DNA of 64,000 bases, from assembly GCA_964057225.1 (NCBI GenBank), contig OZ059897.1:16988001-17052000 (forward strand). Direction: 5' to 3'. How positions within the stretch are numbered: the first letter of the stretch is position 1; each line of letters starts with the position of its first letter. The position numbers were made by a program, and so were the translations under genes. The stretch is from Auanema rhodensis. Its lineage: Eukaryota; Nematoda; Chromadorea; Rhabditida; Rhabditidae. Shown here piece after piece: positions 39,498 to 52,757 of the stretch. Under the pieces are notes generated by a model. That model made no database searches. It was not told the origin of the DNA and was given only the letters and a program-made list of their open reading frames with translations.

Positions 39498-42496
39498 TTC
39501 TAAATAAGAATAATCAAAAATACTTTAGAATTTAAATATTCAACGACTAATTAAGGTATGTAGCTTTAGAGAATCTTTAAAAATTTTAATTTTCCCGCAC
39601 AAGTGCAGTAGAGCGCATTTGTAGTAACAGTTGAACCAAGCTGTAGAGATCACTATCAGAACAGCCTATGGGGTGGGGTCCCCGAAACATTATTACAGTG
39701 AACATTATTTCCCTTTTTACAAGAACCTTCTACTTCTTTTTTCCATATTTGAATGAATTCTTGTTCAAAAATATTTATTTTTTATAAAATCGGTTCTCTT
39801 TTTATATAATTTTGCTCTAATATAATCTCTTTTTGAGCATCATGGCGTATTGAATTTTTTTTCAAATTATATACAATTTTTATTTTTTTTACTGTATTGT
39901 GCACACGGGAACAGTAAGAGTTGAACATAGATAACACGAACAAGTCTTTTTTACTGCCAGCTAGTTGGAGGCATTTTATTTTTTCCCTAACAGTATATAA
40001 GTATAGTTCTACATTATTAAAGTAGTTTTTCCTCATTTTTTGTCTTCAGTCTAACACTCTTCCTCGAAATTTCTTTAAAAAATTCTCAACATTCCTGATC
40101 TTCAGCAAGTTTGTTCAGTTTATACTGTCATAGTAATCAATCATGTACCTTCGTTGTATTATCAACTGTGTCCATCTTCTTTTATGGGCTGTAGTCATTA
40201 GTATTTAGTAGCTTCATTACATTTCATTATAGAATGGTCCTTAAAGGGAATCCATAAAAGATACGTAGAATATTAGCTTTGAATTTAGCTTGTTATCGAG
40301 CAAAACCTTCACATGAGAATGATTACAGAAGTTTAATACTTTTACTAAATTCTCGCCATATTTTTAATTGTAGGTTTATTTTTTTGATCTAGTTTGAATT
40401 AATAATCTACAGATGTGAAAAGTTGTGCATTAAATATTTCTTTGATCTAAATATTCTGAAATAATTCTACCGAATGAGGAAGTTGTTTTGGATAACTGGA
40501 AGCGATTTTTTTATAACAATATGATCAAAATAGTATTTCTTAGTTAGGAAGGTTGAGTATTACGACACAATTGTTGACTAATGATGAGAGTAAACCGCTA
40601 ATTTCACTCCTGGCTATCATCTCTTCAGATTCTTTAAAGTTATGTCTTCACCCATTCTCTAGAACAACTGTTCAGATCACTTGTCCTTTCATTTAGCTCC
40701 TACTAACAATGAAATTTCTATACGTTAATTTCTTCTTTTTTTTAAGAATTATACTTTTCTACCATAAAAACTTAAAATAGAAATTAATCCTATAGCTTTA
40801 CTATACTATTTTTTAGAAACTTTTGATGTAAAATTAAAAAAAAAAGATATAAAAAGATACAATGTGATGACATTTGAGGATTGATGATGAGAAGCGTGAA
40901 AGACAGAATTGTAAAATAGTGATCGAAAATTCAATCAGACGTAAAATTTGTTGTTTTTTCTGTTTTTATTTCTTCTGCTTGCTTCATTCTCAAGATGAAA
41001 CTTATTTTTAATTCGTATTGAAAGATGATTCATGAACTAATATTTTAGCTATGACTATTTTGGTGTTTTAAAAATCTTTCATTTTTTGAATGTAAAATGT
41101 TTTATGCATCATGGTTTAAGCAAAAAGGTTGGAAAATGATTCCTTTTCTTCACTTTTCGTTTAAAATTCCAAAGCAAACCTGACCAACTTCTTCTTGATT
41201 TATGAAAGAGATTCAAATAATTGTTGCATCAACTGTTCATTAGGCTTCTCGTTTTAATCCTACATGCTTTCTTTTTTTCTTTTCTTTCTCATAATCTTCG
41301 AAAACGAGAACATCAAAAGTACATTTTTTAGCAATAATCAACAATAATTCAAAAATTTTTATGAATTAGTAACACCTTAAATGTTTTTTCATTATAAAAA
41401 TTTCACATATTATCTTATCAGATGAACTAAAAAATTTAAAAACAACTATCTATATTTCATTAAAAAAGTTTTGATAAGCCTTTTAAGTATTAGTTACATT
41501 ATCATTACAAAGTATAATAAGAAGTTTAATTTATATTTCTTTCTGTGAACTTACATGTAAAAATAAAAATTATTAATCAACACAAACAATTATTTCTTGT
41601 ATAGTTTTTGATTATTACAATTGTATATGATGTTTTCGTCACTTTCTTGTTCTTGCTTTGTTCATGAACTATTTTCTATTTCAAATATGAAAAGAGTAAA
41701 ACAGAAACAATAACTGTTGCAACTAGAAAAATCAGATAAGTTCTGTAATGAAACTATATTTCTCTTTTTTTTTCTCTTCAAACCTCTCTTTCAAAATATG
41801 TCACTAGACAAGTTTTCTACCAACTTAAAAATATAATTTCCATTTTTTTACAGAACATTCTCATTTTCTCATCAGTTTTCTGGACAAAAATTAATAATTT
41901 AATTATTTTTTTTTCTACAATTTTTACTGTTTCTTTTAAAATTTATTTCTTCTTATAAAAATGAAGAATTAATTGAACTTATCAACGTTTTTTCGGGTGT
42001 TATCAGAAGGTGTACTACCGATTTAGCTACCAGTTCAATAAAAACCTTTTTCATTATTTCTACGAAATGCCTTTTTTATTTTATAAATAGCTTTTTATAT
42101 ATTTTTTTTTGTATATAATAGTAGAAATTTTATTTTTAAAAATAATATTGTAAAAGCATTGATATGGTTATATTTATGTATATAAATTGAACTCTTTTTT
42201 TAAGAATTTAATGTTTAAAACATATATTTTTGTCTGAAATAATCTTAATCTGCCATTCCTAAGACATGAATTGACACACAATATGATAAAATATATTTAA
42301 TCAGCTATTGTTAAGTGTTAAGTACCTTGAGAAGGTAAAACTTCTATGTCCAATATTACTCTTCACAGTCCTTTCAAAAGTATTATTTTTTCTTTTAGTT
42401 ATACGTGAAGAAATATTCTTTTCAATGTTTATATTGTTTAATTTCATATGAACTTAGGTTTTATCAGCTTGTATAAGATTAGGAAATGCACACTTT
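39498..42496. other. Divergent intergenic region, pch-2 and SLC22-type gene
   Basis: Three kilobases of AT-rich DNA without a supported gene. Near pch-2 (39590-39690) the composition is more balanced, which suits its promoter. The 84-codon minus-strand frame at 39782-40036 has no recognisable homology. From 40700 to 42440 the sequence is very AT-rich with many A and T runs. Confidence 0.5.
39591..39598 (+). promoter_or_regulatory. Putative E2F/DP site upstream of pch-2
   Basis: TTTCCCGC, preceded by more T, matches the E2F consensus TTTSSCGC. It sits about 95 bp upstream of the pch-2 start. E2F/DP (EFL-1/DPL-1) control of germline and cell-cycle genes is known in C. elegans, which fits a meiotic and checkpoint gene. 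Its use here is inference. Confidence 0.45.
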
Positions 42497-45400
42497 ATGA
42501 ATATGAATGACGAAGTACCAAAACCGGAATTTATTCAGGTAAAATAGATGACCAAAAAACTCCTAAATGAGTTATAAATCGTTTTCTCTATCATTTCTAA
42601 CATATAAAATTATTAATTTACTCATTTTATTTAAAGAATATTTAATTTTATATAATTTACTACGATTACAGTAATAGTGAGATTATTAGGTATTTTATTT
42701 ATTATTATATATAATCTTATAGAGTGATACTGATCTTTTGAATATTAGACAAGCACAATTGACTGGAACTTTATTATATTCTGATCCAACACTTGGTTTA
42801 GCTAGAAATGCTACAGAGGTATGTTAAAAATAATTAAATTATATAAAGATTAATTTCATATATTTAAGTATAAGTATAAAAGAATTGTATAACAGTGTAA
42901 ATATATAATGTTTAGTTTAATAAAAACTTAAATTTATTCTAAAATCAATATATATTATAATATGTTTAATTTTTAGCATTCTCAACAACATTTGATTAGT
43001 GATAATTCCATAGATATTACACCACATGTATCTGAATATAACTTAGATTGTTCATCATCTGTTAATATTAATACGTAAGTAAGATAGTATGTTCTTATAA
43101 ATTAATGGAAATTAGAAACAAAGAAACCTCATTTCAAAGATTTATTCTCGATAAAGCTTCTCAATTTTTTTTTGTAGTGGTAAGAGCGCAATTGAAATTC
43201 GTCATCAGCATTATGAAAAGCAGAAACAATATGCCGCTCAAGCTCGTCAAAAACGATCCAGACAAATTACAGGAATTGATTTTGAAGGTATTAAATCAAA
43301 TTTATTGTTATGCTTTTTAAATTTTATACAGATAACTAACACTACAAGTTTAGGTATTTTAAACCTTATTGGAGGATGTAATCGATGGCAAGTTTTGGTT
43401 TATTTATTCATTTCAGCTCAACAAGTATGTGAATTGTTTTAAATTTTTAGTTTTTAAAATATTTTGCAGGTACCTCACGCAATGTTTAATTTGAGTGTAG
43501 TATATATGATGTATCAGCCAGATCATTGGTGTAAAGTATGAACCAAGTATAATATTTGTGGTATAAATTCATATATTCAGATTCCTTATTTTAATGAAGG
43601 ATCATTTCAAAATGAATCTTCTATGGAATACACATGGGATCAAATCCTTAACTCCAGCATAGCTTTTCCAATGGTAAAAATATATTTTCTTTATTCATAC
43701 AATCAGTTATGTACAAATGGAATGTGACAAACAACTAGTTTTAAAGATTTAAATTACTAATTATATTATTTTATTTATCATTATTATTAAAACACATAAG
43801 ATACAATAATTTTAGAAACCAAATAAACAACGTAAAAAAGATTGGCATTCACAGTGTGATTACTATGATCGGGATTATATACATCTTAAGGTTGTATCAA
43901 ATCATTTCATGTACATTTAATTCATTTTTGTTTCAGAGTCAACCTTGGGCTAATCTGTTGAATCTTTCAACTGATGTATCAACTCTACCATGTACTGAAT
44001 GGGAATACGACCAATCGGTTTCTGAATTTTTGGTTTCTTTTCTAATATTTCATTATACTTAGGTAATGAAGAAAACTGTTGTAACAGAGTGGAATCGAGT
44101 TTGTGATAATAACTGGAGTCGTGCCCATGTTCATCTCAGCTATTCTTTGGGATATCTGGTGGGATGTTATATGGGTGGTATGGTTAGTGACAGGTGTGCA
44201 ACATATTCGTAATAATAATATGCTGGTATCTTAATATATACATATATAGATACGGAAGAAAGACAGCCATATTCGGATTCAGTATATTATCTGCTATTTT
44301 TGGAATTTTACTTGTTTATTCGCCGGAATTTGAAATATTCTTGGTGATTAGATTCCTGCTTGCTGCCAGTAATGAAGCTGCTGATCTAGCTGCATATGTT
44401 CTCTGTATGGAAATCACAGGTTACTTTACAAATTTAGTTTTATAAGTTAGTTAAATTTTTAAGGAGTTAAATATCGTTCAATTGTTGGTTCACTATTGCA
44501 AGCACCGTGGGCTTGCGGTTATGCTTTTTTGGCTTTTATTGCTTTTTTAACAAAATCTTGGGATACCATACAGGCATGAACATCTAAAGATACTTAAACA
44601 AACTATATATATTTAAGCTGATCACAGTAATATTACATATTGGAAGTGTGATTCTGCTATATTTTGTTCCAGAATCCCCTAGGTAAACTTATAAACTTAT
44701 TAACTCATACATGTTTTCGCAGATGGCTTATAATGAAAGATCGAGTGAAAGATGCTGAACCCATAATTAGAAAAGCTTGTATCTTAAATAAGAGAGCATT
44801 ACCTAGTGATCTGGGACTAGTAAGAAAAGTTTACTTTTTTATTTGTTTGTTAACACTATTTACAGGTTCGTCATGCTGAAAAACAAAAGATTTTGAAAAA
44901 CGGTGAGCAACCAACGTTTTTCCATTTGTTTACAACGGCAGAACTACGTCTCAGACATATCGTTCTTCTTATTGTCTGGGTATTATCCATATTTAAATAT
45001 TCAATAATAGCAATATGTTTTAGATAGCAACAGCTTTGGTTTATTATGGCTTGGTTATAGCTCTATCTGACCAATCATCTCCTGGACGGTAATGACAAAT
45101 ATAATATTATTTTTGTATATTTATTTTATTATTTTCTCTCAGGTCTGTATTCGATGGAAATTTCTTTTTGAATAATGCTATTGCTGGAGCCATAGAGCTG
45201 CCAACATTAATATGTTGTGTGTTTCTATTAAACTATGGACGCAAAAAGTAAAACAAAATGAATTTAACAAGAACTGTTTTTCATTCAGATCTCAAATGAT
45301 CACCTTAATTGGAGCAGGTACTTTGTTATTAGCAGCAATGTGGGCTACCAATAACTACAGAACTACAGTAATCTCAAACGTTTACGCATTATGATTATAT

Positions 45401-45921
45401 TTTTTTCTAGATGGCATTAGTGTGTATGTTACTTGGAAAGGCATTTATTCAAGGGGCTTTTAATATTTTGTATATTTTCACTTCCGAACTAAGCCCTACG
45501 GTAGTACGTAATACCGCTGTCGGAATTTCTTCTATGGTGATAATGCTTTATTGTTTAAAATCTAATATTTGTATTATTTAGATGGCAAGAATGGGTGCTG
45601 GAGCATCAGGATACATTGCGATCCTTAGTGATGTTACTTTAGCAATGGTTCCTATGCTTATATTTTCGATTTTTTCTTTATGTGCTGGAATATTGGTGAT
45701 GTTCCTACCAGAAACACAATATCTACCTCTCCCTGATACTATATGGGTATACTAATTTTTATGAGATTTCACCTCAAAGAATATTTTCTTTTAAGGATGC
45801 TGTAATGATGCGAACAAGAGCAAAATCACCTTGTGGCCATACTTCAAACACTTACGAGACAGACTCGTTGCAAGAAGAAGAATCATATCAAAAAGCAGAC
45901 ACAGATGTTGAGCAGAATTAG
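42497..45921 (+). CDS. SLC22-type organic ion transporter (MFS)
   Basis: A major-facilitator transporter of the SLC22 organic cation/anion/carnitine group; the substrate is unknown. After a 115-residue cytoplasmic N-terminus comes [20 protein letters not shown] (helix 1, about 43370-43425). A large Cys-containing extracellular loop follows (HWCKIPYF to [12 protein letters not shown]). The MFS loop reads [20 protein letters not shown] (about 44180-44290), and the post-helix-6 signature is [13 protein letters not shown] (about 44675-44750). The second half has [39 protein letters not shown] and [17 protein letters not shown], all as in SLC22. The acidic C-terminus ends DVEQN. About sixteen exons. 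The N-terminal extension is unusual, since most SLC22 proteins have about 20 residues there. An AATAAA signal lies at 46100-46105. Confidence 0.92.
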
Positions 45922-46357
45922 TAATTAGATTTAAAAAACAACAATAATAATAATCTACTGTGTAACTTTCTGAACAGCATTTTTTCATTTACGTTTTCTA
46001 TGGAATGATACAAATTTTCGGGTATTTCTGCACGTGTAAGCAGATAGTTGTGGAGCAATAGTATCGTTGTATGATCACACTGTCTATATAAAAGATGACA
46101 ATAAATATTTCTTCATTAATGTTTAAATGTTAAACTTTACAAAATAATGATATTGTTTGTAAATTGATATAAATTGTAAGGAAAAGCTGCAGTTAGTAGT
46201 AAAATTTGAATAATTTACATATGCAAAACGAGTCTTACAACGAAAGAATTCTAATCCCGATTTTCAATTTAGCGTCGTTTAGAATGTGTCCTAATCCATA
46301 AAACATATTAAATACCTTTTTAAATTAACTATGTTATAATAAACGTTCTAGTTTTAG
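45922..46357. other. Short spacer, SLC22-type gene to SCC2 short copy
   Basis: This 436-bp gap contains the AATAAA (46100-46105) of the upstream gene. It ends in CTAGTTTTAG directly before the start codon of the next gene, which is on the same strand. The spacing is long for a tight nematode operon, but a trans-spliced downstream gene is possible. Confidence 0.55.
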
Positions 46358-49300
46358 ATGACGGAGTCTAGTGATCTTAGTTCCTGTAAATTAATTTTAG
46401 ACCAAGTATTAAATAGATGTCTTAACATCGAAACAAAGTCTCTAAAAGCAAGCTGTATAGGTAAATGTTGCATTGTTCATTTTAATTAAAATAATTTTAT
46501 AGATAACTCCTCTGCTAAAGAACTTATTATATTAGATGAAAATCTTCTAAGAGAACTTCTACAGCATCTCAATACTATTTCTTGTTTCAAATTCCTACAT
46601 ACATTACCTGAGGATGATTTAATACGAGTTATATTAGTTCTTGATTTTAATGTGAAATCAGTATTGAGCTATAGTGAAGAGGATTTCGTATGCAAATTTG
46701 ATATAAATTCGGTGTGATTATTAATAAGGGTATTTGTATTACATAAATATGTTTCTAGGATGCCCCTGATAGTTCTCTTCCTCTATTTAGAGGGTTGGAT
46801 GCATCAGTTGCGGTTTTGAAAATAATGACTTGTAATAATATGCCTATTAAAGTAATATTTTCTCTCTTATTGATAACTCAAATGTCTTTCCAGATTTTCA
46901 TGGAGGATTTGGTACAACGTATAGTCAATCTAATAAAGACTACCAATTCAAAATTAGTCATGCCATTAGTTCAAGCTAGCAGGCAGTCTGAGAGAAAAAA
47001 AGGTGATTTTAATAAACTAGCTTTAATTATCACAATCTACAGGTGCTAAGAGATCCAGGTCAAATGATCTAACTGTACCTATTATTCTCCAGCAAGTTTT
47101 TTCAAGAATCCAAGATATAGTAGGATCGCTAACTGAAATGGTAGTACTTGTATAATGTTGTAATTAAGATGTATTCAATTTAGATTCGTCTAAACATGCT
47201 AAATGAGAGTATCATCAGCTGCCTGGCTCAAGTAGGGATAGACTATTTTTTTTCTTCAAGTGTTCACGAATTGCAAACTCAGGTTAGCCCTGTCCTTTTC
47301 AATTTTATTAGTTGTTTTGCAGTTAATTTTCTTATTGGGCAACATTTTTGTGAATATTGACGAAGGCTTGCAAGTTGAGCTCATGAGAACAATTATGAGC
47401 TACTTATGTAACCCATTAATATGTAAAAAAGTTTGGCAAGCATATGAAAGTCCATCGTCAATATGCATTGAAGTTGAATTGCTTATACAAATTGTTCAAG
47501 CACTTGCATCGGTACTTAGTAATATTTACTTTTATTAACATATTGCATCAGATATCAAAACCAATTTCAAATGAGAAATCAAGTCCAACTACTAAAGATT
47601 TGAACGATTTTGTAAGTAGTAGACTTCGTCATGCTCAAAGATTGTTATCTTATTTGTTTCGTTTCTTCCTAATTGGGTATAGTGTAATTTATATACAGTA
47701 TAATATTGAACTAATTTTAATTAGATCAGAAGATGATTACCGGAAGTCTATTTTCAACAATATTGTTCATGATTTTCTATTGTTGTTGGATAGACCAGAG
47801 TACCCAGTTTCAACATTTTTTTTAACAGTGTTAGGAAGACACTTGATGGAATTATATAAGTGATGCCTGTATTTTTACCTAAATTATATTATTTGTTTTA
47901 GGAACAAAGCACTTGATATAGCTATTAGGACATATTGTTTAGATCTCATAGGAACTATTGCACTCCATATGTCTAAAACTGTCGATATGTCTAAGAGATC
48001 TTCTAAAACTGCAATTGATGTTTTTTAAGTACAGTTTTTTGCATTAATATGATATGGTTTTAGGAAATCGAATCTAAAATAAAAAATAGTTTGAAAGGTT
48101 CAAAGGAGGTATTCATTGTTTAGATAAGATTATTTAGATGTGAACTAAATTCCTTCAGAAATTAAATAAGACCCAAAGATTACAACAATCTCTAATTGAT
48201 TATTTAGCATTTTCAAAGGATAGTTGTATGATTGAGGTAAATTTTATTAGGATAATACTTCTGTAACGTCTTTCAGTTTGCTATGAAATATTATGCATCT
48301 GCCTGGCAATACCAGATCAAGCATCAGTTGCCTGATGCAGAACGGGTAAAAAAAAATAGCAAAAGAAAAGTTTAATTTTGTCAAATATTACAATATATTT
48401 CAAATTTAGTCCGAGGAACTCCCATCTTCTTTGCGGTTTCTACTCGCTTTATCTAATCCGAAATACATAAGGAAGCGTGTAAAGTAAAGCTTATTTTTTA
48501 ATTTTTATTATTATCATTTTTTAACAGAGTTGAGCCATATTTATTGTCTGATGATGAAGCTTATATAGTTGCTCGATATGTCACTACAGTGGGGGACGCT
48601 TATCTTAATTGCGAACCATTTATAAACTATGTAATAGGTGTTTTTGTTGTTTAAGTTATTAAGATTTTGTAGATTTTTCATGCTATTACTGCGGAATTAA
48701 TTCCTCTCAGGACAAAGGCTTTGAAATGTCTTTCGCATCTTGTGCAAAACTGTTCTGGTATTTTGAAGAAAGTTTGTCATACTGTTTGTATTTATTATAA
48801 TAATATATATATGGATATATAGGATTTTGTTGCCAATGCAATTCAAGAACGCTTGATAATTGATAGCAATGCATTGGTTAGAGAAGCAACTATTGAAGTG
48901 GTTGGAATCGCTGTCCTGAAAGATTACGAATTTCTTGATGTATATGAAAGTCAACTCCTTAGTAGACTTCAAGTAAGATTTGAGCATACCAATAGAACTT
49001 TTATTTATTTTAGGATACTTCCCTACTTGTGAGAAAACGTGTGGCGCGAGTCTTAAAGGCTATATGCGAACAGTATCCAACCAGTTCAAAGGTTTTCTCC
49101 TTTCTATGTTTTTTAACTGGCTTCTTTTATAGATACCGCGGTTTTTGTATAATATGTTATGCCGAATTGATGATGAAAAAACTCTTCAAGTTATCGTTCT
49201 AGATACTTTCTTCGCAAGATATTTTTTACATGACCAGGAGGAAGCTTATTATGTGCGATCAGTTAGTTGTATAATAATATTAAATCTGTATTGTCATCCG

Positions 49301-52153
49301 TACATCAGGCTACTGAATTGATCGCTATTGCTCAATGCTGTACTGCAAATGAAAAAGTATGCACATTTGAAGCTCTTTTAGAGTTGATGTTATCGAATTA
49401 CGAAAATGCTATGAATGGTTTTTCATGTTTCCATACACTTTGAGAGATTATTGTTTAGCCATTCCGAACATATCTGAACGTCTCATTGAATGCTTGAAGC
49501 CGTATAGGAAGAATTCATCAAGCGATGATCCGAAAAGTTTTATTTTCAGTATTATATGTATTCTATGCCGTTTTGGAATGGTACCACTTTATTTTTAGCA
49601 ATTAGATATGTTAAATTTTAGGTGATGCCAGAAGTCTTGGAAAATCATGTGGACTATGTGATTTGGTTTTTGGAGTATGCAATTGAGAGTAATGTTCAAC
49701 CAGCGGTTTGTTCAAATGCTACTTGTATTAGATACCTACAATGTTTCCAGGTAGTTCAAGATATAGTTCGGAGTATGGAACGATTGATACCGTACATAAA
49801 TACAACTCAGAAGTCATTCTATGATAGGTGTGTAATGATTAATTATTGTATATTAATTGTTAGCAAATAGGATTCATTCTGCTTTTCAAGTGTTGCTATA
49901 TGCTAAATCAAAAGGACTAATTTCCTTCGTAACAGCTTGTTTAGCTGAACTTTATAGAAAACAACCAAGTCCAGATAACCCAGTACTTATCGAATTCCTG
50001 AACTCTTTAGGTCTGTTTTCAATTATTAATATAAATTTTTATCTTCGGTATTAGCCTTATTGAACAGAATCAAAAAGCAGTTTGAAGAGGAATCAAATGA
50101 TCCTCTTCCTGAATCAATTGAAATCATTTTAAGGTTTTTCTTCATAAAAAAGTACAAGTTTATTTCAGTTTCAAGTTTAGAGCGTTTTTCTCCGTTGGAG
50201 TGTATTCTAGATATTTCAATTTTGATATAATTTTTGCCAATGATTCAAAAGCTCAAGAATGCTTATGCTTGGTTAGTTTGAATTGGCTTAAATGTTTGTG
50301 AATGCTTGTTTAGGGTTACAATTTCTCTGCTAATTCTCAGGAGGATCAACCACTCCGGTATGTATTTGAATGTGTTGTACCTTATTAGTTATTAAGACGA
50401 TTCCGTGACAATACGTATGGGCTCTTACTGTTTTTTGCTTCTCGGGGACATCCTGATTTTGCTGTAAACGCTTTGTTCTCATTAGGTGCAGCTTAACTAT
50501 TCCTCAAGCCATTCAACTGCATTTTAGGGCATTTATGTGTCACATATGCTGAGTATGTGCAGAGTTCAGCAATTCATAAGTTGTATATTGCTATACTAAG
50601 TGCTGATAATCGGAAATTATTATCAATGAAAATCCAGGTAACGTTACTGTATATGAGTATCTGTTTAATTTTTACAGACTCTTGCTAATATCAAGTTGTT
50701 TTTGGTATCCGAGGAGCAGAAGATCAGAGAATCTAAGATAGGCATGTATTTATATATATTCATAGTAATTTAGTATTTTTACTTCAGAAAAGGATGATAA
50801 CAATGAAGATGACTTGAAACAAATGGATTTGCCTGAAAATGGTGTAGGCTCTGTATTTATTCAATTGTTTTTCAAGTTCATACTTGCCTGTTATTTTAAC
50901 GCTAATGGAACTTTAAGAAAAACATCATCAGAGGTAAGATTATCACAATATCTGAAATATTTTTATTTTTTTTAGATTGTTAAAATTGCAATATGTCATG
51001 GCTTTGTAAACCCAGCTGTCTGTGCATCTGAGCTCATAGCAATGTCGTTGGATTCTGATGAGTTTATCAGAAATGAGACCATTGCTTTGCTAAAAGAAGT
51101 AAATAAGAAATATCCTGATTGTTTAATCGTAAGTTATTCTGAGACAAATAGAAAAAGTTAAATAATGCTAGGGAAAATCAGCGATTGGATGTTTAAAAGC
51201 ATATGAACTGTCTTGTTTGAAAGCTGCCGATGAAAAACAAGTTATTAGGGGATTTAATGAAGTCTCAAAAGAGAATGAGATCATTTTAACGTCTTCAATG
51301 TCTGATTATTACCAGTTATTTACTTCCTCCAAAGCTCATAGACGTCAATTTGTTAACATAATGCTAAGGTACATCATTGACAAATAATCGTTATAGATTT
51401 CATTTTTAGCTTGTTTTCTGAGAGTAATGCTCATAAAATATCGACAGGACAGTTAGTTTTCTTAGCTGATAACTTAATCGCTTTGCCGTTTGAGGTAAAA
51501 AATATATTAAAATGTATTTTGATTATATGTCTTCCAGGTGCTTGATGAACCTCTTTATGTTATAAAGCATATTGACGGGATTGTTAGTCTATCAGGACAA
51601 AATTTTTTGATTTACTTGAAGGAGAACGTTTTTCCAAAAAATTTGAGTAAAGAGAAAGAGGATGATATTCTTTTCACGGAAGAGGTTTTATTAGGTTTAT
51701 ATATATATCCATTTTTCTTTTCTATTACACATAATTTTATTACAGAGAATTTCCCAAAAAGTGAAGATTTGATTCGTGGTTTAATGGACCATGGAAAAGT
51801 TTGTATCATTCTCATGTATATGAAGAACTATCTTATGGGTCTCTATCGTTTGAGTGACAAGTTTGCCTTATATAAATACTATTGCTATGTATTTTATTCA
51901 GAAGAGTCCAGGGCTATTCTGCATCAGAGCCGAAACTTTATTTGAAACCTGTCAATAAAAAAGAGGTTTCTTTAGAGGAGTATAATAATGCTGTTAGCAT
52001 TTTCCATTCAAATGTATCAGAGCACAACTGGAAGAAAATGCTAGCCTGTTGCATATGCAAGGTATATTTAATGCATTTCCTAAGTAAATAAATATATTTC
52101 AGTTTCGTTCCACACTCTTGGCTCTAGAGCCCGATGAAATTGGTGATTTATGA
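46358..52153 (+). CDS. SCC2/NIPBL paralogue, HEAT core only
   Basis: SCC2 loads cohesin on chromosomes and activates its ATPase. This copy starts at MTESSDLSSCKLILDQVLNR and holds the HEAT-repeat core. Family landmarks are DASVAVLKIMTCNNMPIK, FMEDLVQRIV, NALVREATIEVVGIAVL, LLVRKRVARVLKAICEQYP (about 49015-49080), CFTFEALLE-like helices, VFLADNLIALPFEVLDEPLY (near 51450-51555) and HIDGIVSLSGQNFLIYLKE. It ends FRSTLLALEPDEIGDL. About 35 short introns, one of only 35 nt (50134-50168), leave roughly 1,350 residues. All the junctions I followed keep the frame, so it looks functional. It lacks the Gln-rich N-terminus, coiled coil and acidic tail of the copy at 52758-61639. An AG directly before the ATG suggests trans-splicing. 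Confidence 0.9.
50134..50168 (+). other. Very short intron (35 nt) in the short SCC2 copy
   Basis: The intron starts GTTTTTC and ends TTATTTCAG, and joins LPESIEIIL to SFKFRAFFSVGVYSRYF in frame. At 35 nt it is shorter than the usual 41-50 nt seen elsewhere in the window. Confidence 0.7.
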
Positions 52154-52757
52154 TTTTATTTAGATAATTTTTACCTTATTTCTTGTACTATGAAATTTTT
52201 GAAATATAATTAGCTTGTATATGTTTCTGTGAATATGAGTTGAAATATACACTTATTATAGTTGGTTTGTTTTTTGATGAATTAAATTACTTTTATTAAC
52301 AATACATATAAGTCACAACTTTCAAAAATTGTTATTATGTAGTAAATGAAGTATGAAACTATTCAAAATAAGGAAAGAGATCTTACGAAAGAAAAATAAA
52401 GATCAGGATGAGTAAGATCGTGACTATTTACAAGACAATTGATGAAGATGTTCGTTATTTCATAGACATAAAAAGCAAGTGAACATATGTAGCCATAACT
52501 AAAAGATACTCTTTTGATAAAAAACAGGTTAAAAGCGGAATCGTGCTTTTTCTCAACTGATTTAGAGGCAAGTTAGTTTGAATAAATAAAAGAAAATGAC
52601 TAGAACTAATAAACATACAATACCATGAGAAGCACATGTAATCAAACCCATAATAAGAAAGGCTAAAAACACAACTTGAATGAAACGATACCTACATATT
52701 GAGATCTACGGCCACAGTTTTAGATAAATACCTCGTAAGTAAAGATTGACCATTCAA
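52154..52757. other. Tail-to-tail spacer between the SCC2 paralogues
   Basis: This 604-bp gap separates the stops of the two convergent SCC2 genes. It contains AATAAA on the plus strand at 52395-52400 and TTTATT (AATAAA on the minus strand) at 52292-52297, so the 3'-UTRs may overlap. A small minus-strand frame (52455-52637) is not convincing. I see no transposon ends or inverted repeat. Confidence 0.5.
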
